Shown here piece by piece: positions 53,240 to 64,000 of a stretch of DNA of 64,000 nucleotides (positions within the stretch are counted from its first letter, which is position 1; every line of letters starts with the position of its first letter). A model generated the notes under the pieces. The model did no database searches. It saw only the letters and a program-made list of their open reading frames with translations, and was not told the DNA's origin. The position numbers and the translations under genes are program-made. Origin of the DNA: Zhengitettix transpicula (lineage: Eukaryota > Arthropoda > Insecta > Orthoptera > Tetrigidae); contig JAYJMR010000032.1 in the NCBI GenBank assembly GCA_037074705.1, forward strand, positions 124,001 to 188,000, read 5' to 3'.

Positions 53240-53276
53240 ACGCCTTTAGCACTTAAACGGCACACAGTGTGCCCGC
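53240..53276 (+). repeat. Junction 4: 149-bp array to 15-bp block
   Basis: This is the same junction as at 34404-34440, with the same truncated monomer, the same entry into CACACAGTGTGCCCGC and the same CCATG variant just downstream. One base differs in the truncated monomer (AGCACTTAAACGG here, AGCTCTTAAACGG there). It lies 18,836 bp from junction 3. Confidence 0.9.
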
Positions 53277-56200
53277 ATTCCATGTCCCCGCACACAGTGT
53301 CCTCGCACACAGTGTCCCCGCACACAGTGTCCCTGCACACAGTGTCCCTGCACACAGTGTCCCTGCACACAGTGTCCCCGCACACAGTGTCCCCGCAAAC
53401 AGTGTCCCCGCACACAGTGTCCCCGCTTACAGTGTTTTTGCACACAGTGTCCCTGCACAGAGTGTCCCTGCACACAGTGTCCCCGCATTCCGTGTCCCCG
53501 CACACAGTGTCCGCACTCCGTGTCCCCGCACAAAGGTGTCCCCGCACACAGTGTCCCCGCACACAGTGTCCCTGCAAACAGTGTCCCTGCACACAGTGTC
53601 CCCGCACACAGTGTCCCCGCACACAGTGTCCCCGCACACAGTGTCCCCGCACACAGTGTCCCCGCTCTCCGTGTCCCCGCACTCCGTGTCTCCGCACACA
53701 GTGTCCCCGCACACAGTGTCCCCGCACACAGTGTCCCCGCATTCCGTGTCCCCGCACTCCGTGTCCCCGCACACAGTGTCCCTGCACACAGTGTCCCCGC
53801 ACACAGTGTCCCCGCACACAGTGTCTCCGCACACAGTGTCCCGGCACACAGTGTCCCCGCACACAGTGTCCCCGCTCTCCGTGTCCCCGCACTCCGTGTC
53901 TCCGCACACAGTGTCCCCGCACACAGTGTCCCCGCACTCCGTGTCCCTGCACACAGTGTCCCCGAACACAGTGTCCCCGCACACAGTGTCCCCGCACACA
54001 GTGTCCCCGCACACAGTGTCCCCGCACTCAGTGTCTCCGCACTCCGTGTCCCCGCACTCAGTGTCCCCGCACACAGTGTCCCCGCACACAGTGTCCCCGC
54101 ACACAGTGTCTCCGCACACAGTGTCCCGGCACACAGTGTCCCCGCACACAGTGTATCCGCTCTCCGTGTCCCCGCACTCCGTGTCTCCGCACACAGTGTC
54201 CCCGCACACAGTGTCCCCGCACACAGTGTCCCCGCACTCCGTGTCCCTGCACACAGTGTTCACGCACACAGTGTCCCCGCACACAGTGTCCCCGCACACA
54301 GTGTCCCCGCACACAGTGTCCACGCGCACAGTGTCCCTGCACACAGTGTCCCTGCACACAGTGTCCCCGCACACAGTGTCCCCGCACACAGTGTTCCCGC
54401 ACACAGTGTCCCTGCACACAGTGTCCCCGCACACAGTGTCCCCGCACACAGTGTGCCCGCATTCCGTGTCCCCGCACACAGTGTCCCCGCACACAGTGTC
54501 CCCGCACTCAGTGTCTCCGCACTCCGTGTCCCCGCACTCAGTGTCCCTGCACACAGTGTCCCCGCACACAGTGTCGCCGCACTCCGTGTCCCTGCACACA
54601 GTGTCCCCGCACTCCGTGTCTCCGCACTCCGTGTCCCCGCACTCAGTGTCCCTGCACACAGTGTCCCCGCACACAGTGTCCCCGCACTCCGTGTCCCTGC
54701 ACAAAGTGTCCCTGCACACAGTGTCCCCGCACACAGTGTCTCCGCACACAGTGTCCCCGCACACAGTGTCCCCGCAAACAGTGTCCCCGCACACAGTGTC
54801 CCCGCACACAGTGTCCATGCACACAGTGTCCCCGCACACAGTGTCCCCGCACTCCGTGTCCCCGCACTCAGTGTCCCCGAACACAGTGTCCCCGCACTCC
54901 GTGACCCCGCACACAGTGTCCCCGCACACAGTGTCCCCGCACACAGTGTCCCCGCACACAGTGTCCCCGCACACAGTATCCCCGCACACAGTGACCCCGC
55001 ACTCCGTGTCCCCGCACTCCGTGTCCCTGCACACAGTGTCCCCGCACACAGTGTCCCCGCACACAGTGTCTCTGCACACAGTGTCCCCGCACACAGTGTC
55101 CCCGCACACAGTGTCCCCGCTCTCCGTGTCCCCGCACTCCGTGTCTCCGCACACAGTGTCTCCGCACACAGTGTCCCCGCACACATTGTCCCCGCACACA
55201 GTGTCCCCGCATTCCGTGTCCCCTTACTCAGTGTCCCCGCACACAGTGTCCCTGCACACAGTGTCCCCGCGCACAGTGTCCCCGCACACAGTGTCCCCGC
55301 ACACAGTGTCTCCGCACACAGTGTCCCGGCACACAGTGTCCCCGCACACAGTGTACCCGCTCTCTGTGTCCCCGCACTCCGTGTCTCCGCACACAGTGTC
55401 CCCGCACACAGTGTCCCCGCACACAGTGTCCCCGCACTCCGTGTCCCTGCACACAGTGTCCCCGCACACAGTGTCCCCGCACACAGTGTCCCCGCACACA
55501 GTGTCCACGCACACAGTGTCCCTGCACACAGTGTCCCCGCACACAGTGTCCCCGCACACAGTGTCCCCGCAAACAGTGTCCCCGCACACAGTGTCCCCGC
55601 ACACAGTGTGCCCGCATTCCGTGTCCCCGCACACAGTGTCCCCGCACACAGTGTCCCCGCACACAGTGTCCCCGCACACAGTGTCCCCGCACACAGTGTC
55701 CCCGCACACAGTGTCCCCGCACACAGTGTCCCCGCACACAGTGTCCCCGCACTCCGTGTCCCTGCACACAGTGTCCCTGCACACAGTGTCCCCGCACTCC
55801 GTGTCCCCGCACAGAGTGTCCCCGCACACAGTGTCCCCGCACACAGTGTCCCCGCACTCCGTGTCTTCGCACTCCGTGTCCCCGCACACAGTGTCCCCGC
55901 ACACAGTGTCCCCGCACACAGTGTCCCTGCACTCCGTGACCCCGCACACAGTGTCCCTGCACACAGTGTCCCAGCACACAGTGTCCGCGCACTCAGTGTC
56001 CCCGCACACAGTGTCCCCGCACACAGTGTCCCCGCATTCCGTGTCTCCGCACTCCGTGTCCCCGCACTCCGTGTCCCCGCACACAGTGTCCCCGCACACA
56101 GGGTCTCTGCACACAGTGTCCCCGCACACAGTGTCCCCGCACACAGTGTCCCCGCACACAGTGTCCCCGCACACAGTGTCCCCGCACACAGTGTCCCCGC

Positions 56201-59200
56201 TCTCCGTGTTTCTGCACTCCGTGTCTCCGCACACAGTGTCCCCGCACACAGTGTCCCCGCACACAGTGTCCCCGCACACAGTGTCTCCGCACACAGTGTC
56301 CCGGCACACAGTGTCCCCGCACACAGTGTATCCGCTCTCCGTGTCCCCGCACTCCGTGTCTCCGCACACAGTGTCCCCGCACACAGTGTCCCCGCACGCA
56401 GTGTCCCCGCACTCCGTGTCCCTGCACACAGTGTTCACGCACACAGTGTCCCCGCACACAGTGTCCCCGCACACAGTGTCCACGCGCACAGTGTCCCTGC
56501 ACACAGTGTCCCTGCACACAGTGTCCCCGCACACAGTGTCCCCGCACACAGTGTTCCCGCACACAGTGTCCCCGCACACAGTGTCCCCGCACACAGTGTG
56601 CCCGCATTCCGTGTCCCCGCACACAGTGCCTCCGCACACAGTGTCCCCGCACACAGTGTCCCTGCACACAGTGTCCCTGCACACAGTGTCCCTGCACAAA
56701 GTGTCCCCGCACACAGTGTCCCCGCAAACAGTGTCCTCGCACACAGTGTCCCCGCTTACAGTGTCCCTGCACACAGTGTCCCTGCACACAGTGTCCCTGC
56801 ACACAGTGTCCCCGCACTCCGTGTCCCTGCACACAGTGTCCCTGCACACAGTGTCCCTGCACACAGTGTCCCCGCACAGAGTGTCCCCGCACACAGTGTC
56901 CCAGCACACAGTGACCCCGCACAAAGTGTCCCCGCACACAGTGTCCCCGCATTCCGTGTCCCCGCACACAGTGTCCGCACTCCGTGTCCCCGCACTCCGT
57001 GTCCCCGCACAAAGGTGTCCCCGCACACAGTGTCCCCGCACACAGTGTCCCTGCACACAGTGTCCCCGCACACAGTGTCCCCGCACACAGTGTCCCCGCT
57101 CTCCGTGTCCCCGCACTCCGTGTCTCCGCACACAGTGTCCCCGCACACAGTGTCCCCGCACACAGTGTCCCCGCATTCCGTGTCCCCGCACTCCGTGTCC
57201 CCGCACACAGTGTCCCTGCACACAGTGTCCCCGCACACAGTGTCCCCGCACACAGTGTCTCCGCACACATTGTCCCGGCACACAGTGTCCCCGCACACAG
57301 TGTCCCCGCTCTCCGTGTTTCCGCACTCCGTGTCTCCGCACACAGTGTCCCCGCACACAGTGTCCCCGCACACAGTGTCCCCGCACTCCGTGTCCCTGCA
57401 CACAGTGTCCCCGCACACAGTGTCCCCGCACACAGTGTCCCCGCACACAGTGTCCCCGCACTCCGTGTCCCTGCACACAGTGTTCACGCACACAGTGTCC
57501 CCGCACACAGTGTCCCCGCACAGAGTGTCCACGCGCACAGTGTCCCTGCACACAGTGTCCCCGCACTCCGTGTCCCCGCACTCCGTGTTCCTGCACACAG
57601 TGTCCCCGCACACAGTGTCCCCGCACACAGTGTCTCTGCACACAGTGTCCCCGCACACAGTGTCCCCGCACACAGTGTCCCCGCACACAGTGTCCCCGCA
57701 CACAGTGTCCCCGCACACAGTGTCCCCGCTCTCCGTGTCCCCGCACTCCGTGTCTCCGCACACAGTGTCTCCGCACACACTGTCCCCGCACACAGTGTCC
57801 CCGCACACAGTGTCCCCGCATTCCGTGTCCCCGCACTCCGTGTCCCCGCACACAGTGTCCCTGCACACAGTGTCCCCGCGCACAGTGTCCCCGCCCACAG
57901 TGTCCCCGCACACAGTGTCTCCGCACACAGTGTCCCGGCACACACTGTCCCCGCACACAGTGTACCCGCTCTCCGTGTCCCCGCACTCCGTGTCTCCGCA
58001 CACAGTGTCCCCGCACACAGTGTCCCCGCACACAGTGTCCCCGCACTCCGTGTCCCTGCACACAGTGTCCCCGCACACAGTGTCCCCGCACACAGTGTCC
58101 CCGCACACAGTGTCCACGCACACAGTGTCCCTGCACACAGTGTCCCTGCACACAGTGTCCCCGCACACAGTGTCCCCGCACACAGTGTCCCCGCACACAG
58201 TGTCCCCGCACACAGTGTGCCCGCATTCCATGTCCCCGCACACAGTGTCCCCGCACACAGTGTCCCCGCACTCCGTGTCCCTGCACACAGTGTCCCCGCA
58301 CACAGTGTCCCCGCACACAGTGTCCCCGCACACAGTGTCCCCGAACACAGTGTTCCCGCACACAGGGTCCCCGCACTCCGTGTCCCCGCACTCCGTGTCC
58401 CTGCACACAGTGTCCCCGCACACAGTGTCCCCGCACACAGTGTCCCCGCACACAGTGTCCCCGCACACAGTGTCCCCGCACACAGTGTCCCCGCACACAG
58501 TGTCCCCGCACACAGTGTCCCCGCACACAGTGTGCCCGCATTCCGTGTCCCCGCACACAGTGTCCCCGCACACAGTGTCCCCGCACTCCGTGTCCCTGCA
58601 CACAGTGTCCCCGCACACAGTGTCCCTGCACACAGTGTCCCTGCACACAGTGTCCCTGCACACAGTGTCCCCGCACTCCGTGTCCCTGCACACAGTGTCC
58701 CTGCACACAGTGTCCCTGCACACAGTGTCCCCGCACTCCGTGTCCCCGCACACAGTGTCCCTGCACACAGTGTCCCCGCACACAGTGTCCGCGCACTCAG
58801 TGTCCCCGCACACAGTGTCCCCGCACACAGTGTCCCCGCACTCCGTGTCTCCGCACTCCGTGTCCCCGCACTCCGTGTCCCCGCACCATGTGTCCCCGAA
58901 CAGTGTCTCTGCACACAGTGTCCCCGCACACAGTGTCCCCGCACACAGTGTCCCCGCACACAGTGTCCCCGCACATAGTGTCCCCGCACTCCGTGTCCCT
59001 GCACACAGTGTTCACGCACACAGTGTCCCCGCACACAGTGTCCCCGCACACAGTGTCCACGCGCACAGTGTCCCTGCACACAGTGTCCCTGCACACAGTG
59101 TCCCCGCACACAGTGTCCCCGCACACAGTGTTCCCGCACACAGTGTCCCCGCACACAGTGTCCCCGCACACAGTGTGCCCGCATTCCGTGTCCCCGCACA

Positions 59201-62200
59201 CAGTGTCCCCGCACACAGTGTCCCCGCACACAGTGTCCCTGCACACAGTGTCCCTGCACACAGTGTCCCTGCACAAAGTGTCCCCGCACACAGTGTCCCC
59301 GCAAACAGTGTCCCCGCACACAGTGTCCCCGCTTACAGTGTCCCTGCACACAGTGTCCCTGCACACAGTGTCCCCGCACTCCGTGTTCCTGCACTTAGTG
59401 TCCCTGCACACAGTGTCACTGCATACAGTGTCCCCGCACACAGTGTCCCCGCACACAGTGTCCCAGCACACAGTGTCCCCGCACACAGTGTCCCCGCACA
59501 CAGTGTCCCCGCACACAGTGTCCCCGCATTCCGTGTCCCCGCACACAGTGTCCGCACTCCGTGTCCCCGCACTCCGTGTCCCCGCACAAAGGTGTCCCCG
59601 CACGCAGTGTCCCCGCACACAGTGTCCCCGCACACAGTGTCCCCGCACACAGTGTGCCCGCATTCCGTGTCCCCGCACACAGTGTCCCCGCACACAGTGT
59701 CCCCGCACACAGTGTCCCTGCACACAGTGTCCCTGCACACAGTGTCCCTGCACAAAGTGTCCCCGCACACAGTGTCCCCGCAAACAGTGTCCCCGCACAC
59801 AGTGTCCCCGCATACAGTGTCCCTGCACACAGTGTCCCTGCACACAGTGTCCCCGCACTCCGTGTTCCTGCACTTAGTGTCCATGCACACAGTGTCACTG
59901 CATACAGTGTCCCCGCACACAGTGTACCCGCACACAGTGTCCCAGCACACAGTGTCCCTGCACACAGTGTCCCCGCACACAGTGTCCCCGCACACAGTGT
60001 CCCCGAATTCCGTGTCCCCGCACACAGTGTCCGCACTCCGTGTCCCCGCACTCCGTGTCCCCGCACAAAGGTGTCCCCGCACGCAGTGTCCCCGCACACA
60101 GTGTCCCTGCACACAGTGTCCCTGCACACAGTGTCCCCGCACACAGTGTCCCCGCACACAGTGTCCCCGCTCTCCGTGTCCCCGCACTCCGTGTCTCCGC
60201 ACACAGTGTCCCCGCACACAGTGTCCCCGCACACAGTGTCCCCGCATTCCGTGTCACCGCACTCCGTGTCCCCGCACACAGTGTCCCTGCACACAGTGTC
60301 CCCGCACACAGTGTCCCCGCACAAAGTGTCTCCGCACACATTGTCCCGGCATTCAGTGTCCCCGCACACAGTGTCCCCGCTGTCCGTGTCCCCGCACTCC
60401 GTGTCTCCGCACACAGTGTCCCCGCACACAGTGTCCCCGCACACATTGTCCCCGCACTCCGTGTCCCTGCACACAGTGTCCCCGCACACAGTGTCCCCGC
60501 ACTCCGTGTCCCCGCACTCCGTGTCCCTGCACACAGTGTCCCCGCACACAGTGTCCCCGCACACAGTGTCCCCGGACACAGTGTCCCCGCACACAGTGTC
60601 CCCGCTTACAGTGTCCCTGCACACAGTGTCCCTGAACACAGTGTCCCTGCACACAGTGTCCCCGCACTCCGTGTCCCTGCACACAGTGTCCCTGCACACA
60701 GTGTCCCCGCACACAGTGTCCCCGCACACAGTGTCCCAGCACACAGGGTCCCCGCACACAGTGTCCCCGCACACAGTGTCCCCGCACACAGTGTCCCCGC
60801 ATTCCGTGTCCCCGCATTCCGTGTCCCCGCACACAGTGTCCGCACTCCGTGTCCCCGCACTCCGTGTCCCCGCACACAGTGTCCCCGCTTACAGTGTCCC
60901 TGCACACAGTGTCCCTGCACACAGTGTCCCCGCACTCCGTGTTCCTGCACTTAGTGTCCCTGCACACAGTGTCACTGCATACAGTGTCCCCGCACACAGT
61001 GTACCCGCACACAGTGTCCCAGCACACAGTGTCCCTGCACACAGTGTCCCCGCACACAGTGTCCCCGCACACAGTGTCCCCGAATTCCGTGTCCCCGCAC
61101 ACAGTGTCCGCACTCCGTGTCCCCGCACTCCGTGTCCCCGCACAAAGGTGTCCCCGCACGCAGTGTCCCCGCACACAGTGTCCCTGCACACAGTGTCCCT
61201 GCACACAGTGTCCCCGCACACAGTGTCCCCGCACACAGTGTCCCCGCACTCCGTGTCCCCGCACTCCGTGTCTCCGCACACAGTGTCCCCGCACACAGTG
61301 TCCCCGCACACAGTGTCCCCGCATTCCGTGTCACCGCACTCCGTGTCCCCGCACACAGTGTCCCTGCACACAGTGTCCCCGCACACAGTGTCCCCGCACA
61401 AAGTGTCTCCGCACACATTGTCCCGGCATTCAGTGTCCCCGCACACAGTGTCCCCGCTGTCCGTGTCCCCGCACTCCGTGTCTCCGCACACAGTGTCCCC
61501 GCACACAGTGTCCCCGCACACATTGTCCCCGCACTCCGTGCCCCTGCACACAGTGTCCCCGCACACAGTGTCCCCGCACTCCGTGTCCCCGCACTCCGTG
61601 TCCCTGCACACAGTGTCCCCGCACACAGTGTCCCCGCACACAGTGTCCCCGGACACAGTGTCCCCGCACACAGTGTCCCCGCTTACAGTGTCCCTGCACA
61701 CAGTGTCCCTGAACACAGTGTCCCTGCACACAGTGTCCCCGCACTCCGTGTCCCTGCACACAGTGTCCCTGCACACAGTGTCCCCGCACACAGTGTCCCC
61801 GCACACAGTGTCCCAGCACACAGGGTCCCCGCACACAGTGTCCCCGCACACAGTGTCCCCGCACACAGTGTCCCCGCATTCCGTGTCCCCGCATTCCGTG
61901 TCCCCGCACACAGTGTCCGCACTCCGTGTCCCCGCACTCCGTGTCCCCGCACAAAGGTGTCCCCGCACACAGTGTCCCCGCACACAGTGTCCCCGCACAC
62001 AGTGTCCCCGCACACAGTGTCCCCGCACTCCGTGTCCCCGCACTCCGTGTCTCCGCACACAGTGTCCCCGCACACAGTGTCCCCGCACACAGTGTCCCCG
62101 CACACAGTGTCCCCGCATTCCGTGTCCCCGCACTCCGTGTCCCCGCTCACAGTGTCCCTGCACACAGTGTTCCCGCACACAGTGTCCCCGCACACAGTGT

Positions 62201-64000
62201 CTCCGCACACATTGTCCCGGCACACAGTGTCCCCGCACACAGTGTCCCCGCTCTCCGTGTCCCCGCACTCCGTGTCTCCGCACACAGTGTCCCCGCACAC
62301 AGTGTCCCCGCACACAGTGTCACCGCACTCCGTGTTCCTGCACACAGTGTCCCCGCACACAGTGTCCCCGCACTCCGTGTCCCCGCACACAGTGTCCCCG
62401 CACACAGTGTCTCTGCACACAGTGTCCCCGCACACAGTGTCCCCGCACACAGTGTCCCCGCACACAGTGTCCCCGCTCTCCGTGTCCCCGCACTCCGTGT
62501 CTCCGCACACAGTGTCCCCGCACACAGTGTCCCCGCACACAGTGTCCCCGCATTCCGTGTCACCGCACTCCGTGTCCCCGCACACAGTGTCCCTGCACAC
62601 AGTGTCCCCGCACACAGTGTCCCCGCACAAAGTGTCTCCGCACACATTGTCCCGGCATTCAGTGTCCCCGCACACAGTGTCCCCGCTGTCCGTGTCCCCG
62701 CACTCCGTGTCTCCGCACACAGTGTCCCCGCACACAGTGTCCCCGCACACATTGTCCCCGCACTCCGTGCCCCTGCACACAGTGTCCCCGCACACAGTGT
62801 CCCCGCACTCCGTGTCCCCGCACTCCGTGTCCCTGCACACAGTGTCCCCGCACACAGTGTCCCCGCACACAGTGTCCCCGGACACAGTGTCCCCGCACAC
62901 AGTGTCCCCGCTTACAGTGTCCCTGCACACAGTGTCCCTGAACACAGTGTCCCTGCACACAGTGTCCCCGCACTCCGTGTCCCTGCACACAGTGTCCCTG
63001 CACACAGTGTCCCCGCACACAGTGTCCCCGCACACAGTGTCCCAGCACACAGGGTCCCCGCACACAGTGTCCCCGCACACAGTGTCCCCGCACACAGTGT
63101 CCCCGCATTCCGTGTCCCCGCATTCCGTGTCCCCGCACACAGTGTCCGCACTCCGTGTCCCCGCACTCCGTGTCCCCGCACAAAGGTGTCCCCGCACACA
63201 GTGTCCCCGCACACAGTGTCCCCGCACACAGTGTCCCCGCACACAGTGTCCCCGCACTCCGTGTCCCCGCACTCCGTGTCTCCGCACACAGTGTCCCCGC
63301 ACTCCGTGTCCCTGCACACAGTGTCCCTGCACACAGTGTCCCCGCACTCCGTGTCCCTGCACACAGTGTCCCTGCACACAGTGTCCCCGCACACAGTGTC
63401 CCCGCACACAGTGTCCCAGCACACAGGGTCCCCGCACACAGTGTCCCCGCACACAGTGTCCCCGCACACAGTGTCCCCGCATTCCGTGTCCCCGCATTCC
63501 GTGTCCCCGCACACAGTGTCCGCACTCCGTGTCCCCGCACTCCGTGTCCCCGCACAAAGGTGTCCCCGCACACAGTGTCCCCGCACACAGTGTCCCCGCA
63601 CACAGTGTCCCCGCACACAGTGTCCCCGCACTCCGTGTCCCCGCACTCCGTGTCTCCGCACACAGTGTCCCCGCACTCCGTGTCCCTGCACACAGTGTCC
63701 CCGCACACAGTGTCCCCGCACTCCGTGTCCCCGCACTCCGTGTCCCTGCACACAGTGTCCCCGCACACAGTGTCCCCGCACACAGTGTCCCCGGACACAG
63801 TGTCCCCGCACACAGTGTCCCCGCTTACAGTGTCCCTGCACACAGTGTCCCTGAACACAGTGTCCCTGCACACAGTGTCCCCGCACTCCGTGTCCCTGCA
63901 CACAGTGTCCCTGCACACAGTGTCCCCGCACACAGTGTCCCCGCACACAGTGTACCCGCACACAGTGTCCCAGCACACAGTGTCCCTGCACACAGTGTCC
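53260..64000 (+). repeat. 15-bp satellite, block C (cut by window end)
   Basis: This third block of the GCACACAGTGTCCCC satellite runs to the end of the window and presumably beyond. It begins with the same junction sequence as block B and keeps the same variant order for at least the first few hundred bases, then diverges by gains and losses of whole units. The right part, from about 59.6 kb, is a series of young tandem copies marked by the GCACAAAGGTGT cassette at 59584, 60063, 61140, 61949, 63178 and 63552. All six frames are open over long stretches, as in blocks A and B, and no gene is supported. Confidence 0.97.
59584..64000 (+). repeat. Series of young higher-order repeats in block C
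   Basis: Consecutive copies begin at the GCACAAAGGTGT cassette at 59584, 60063, 61140, 61949, 63178 and 63552, giving lengths of 479, 1077, 809, 1229 and 374 bp, with the last copy cut by the window end. Shared internal landmarks are the CCGAATTCC unit (GAATTC at 60005 and 61082), GCTGTCCGTG (60379, 61456, 62685), CGGACACAG and CAGCACACAGGGTCC. Length differences are whole-unit gains or losses plus off-length units. Confidence 0.8.

Larger units (their letters stand above)
46659..53259 (+). repeat. 149-bp satellite, array 2
   Basis: This second array of the 149-bp satellite holds roughly 44 monomers in 6.6 kb, in the same orientation as array 1. Its first and last monomers match those of array 1. 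The left part follows array 1 monomer by monomer, first at an offset of 16,641, then 16,344, then about 16,044, each step being a loss of two monomers. From about 49.9 kb the match resumes at an offset near 18,420 and reaches 18,836 at the right junction. Array 2 thus reads as two overlapping passes through array 1, the product expected from unequal exchange. Internal landmarks include a shortened monomer at 48469 and 51140. I see no gene; short open frames, such as 53 codons and up, are made of the monomer itself. Confidence 0.95.

Noticed and set aside
1..64000. Canonical G-quadruplex arrays on the - strand.
   Set aside because: The G-runs are separated by about 11 bases, longer than the usual loop limit of seven, and many units have only three Gs. 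Weak or long-loop structures remain possible.
1..64000. Telomeric repeats or rDNA, tRNA and snRNA genes.
   Set aside because: No TTAGGG-like run and no conserved RNA gene segment were seen on either strand.

Overview
This 64-kb window is satellite DNA from end to end. I found no gene that I can support: no protein-coding gene, rRNA, tRNA, CRISPR array or recognisable transposon. More than 60 kb of head-to-tail tandem repeats with nested higher-order structure points to a eukaryotic heterochromatic region (pericentromeric, subtelomeric or a heterochromatic arm). An animal genome is the most natural guess, but nothing in the bases fixes the clade.

Two unrelated satellites alternate. Satellite 1 is a 15-bp unit, consensus GCACACAGTGTCCCC. 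It fills block A (1-30017), block B (34424-46658) and block C (53260 to the window end). Satellite 2 is a unit of about 149 bp, A-rich on the + strand, with a fixed series of short landmarks: CGCCTTTAGCTCCTAAACGG, CTGCAG, TGACGTCA, GGAACGCTTCC, GACCCATAACTCACGCG, then an A-tract. It fills array 1 (30018-34423, 29 full monomers by my count) and array 2 (46659-53259, roughly 44 monomers). All units of both satellites that I read lie in one orientation.

The two satellites form a composite. Both changes from 15-bp to 149-bp repeat (30017/30018 and 46658/46659) use the same breakpoint and the same divergent edge monomer. Both changes back (near 34424 and 53260) use another shared breakpoint. The composite [15-bp block + 149-bp array] has therefore been amplified as one super-repeat, with junction-to-junction offsets of 16,641 and 18,836 bp. 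Inside the blocks, mixtures of variant units act as a barcode and reveal younger tandem duplications of 2083, 3224, about 3286, 1079 and 1077/1229 bp. Array 2 carries its own 2671-bp duplication.

The very long open reading frames here (one runs 5732-19768) are artefacts. The unit is 15 bp, a multiple of three, and the consensus has no stop codon in any of the six frames, so every frame stays open and encodes a monotonous pentapeptide. The short frames in the 149-bp arrays change frame at nearly every monomer and also do not look like genes. What is interesting is structural: the alternating composite, the dyad in the 15-bp unit, the CRE-type palindrome in a nucleosome-sized monomer, and the visible record of unequal exchange.
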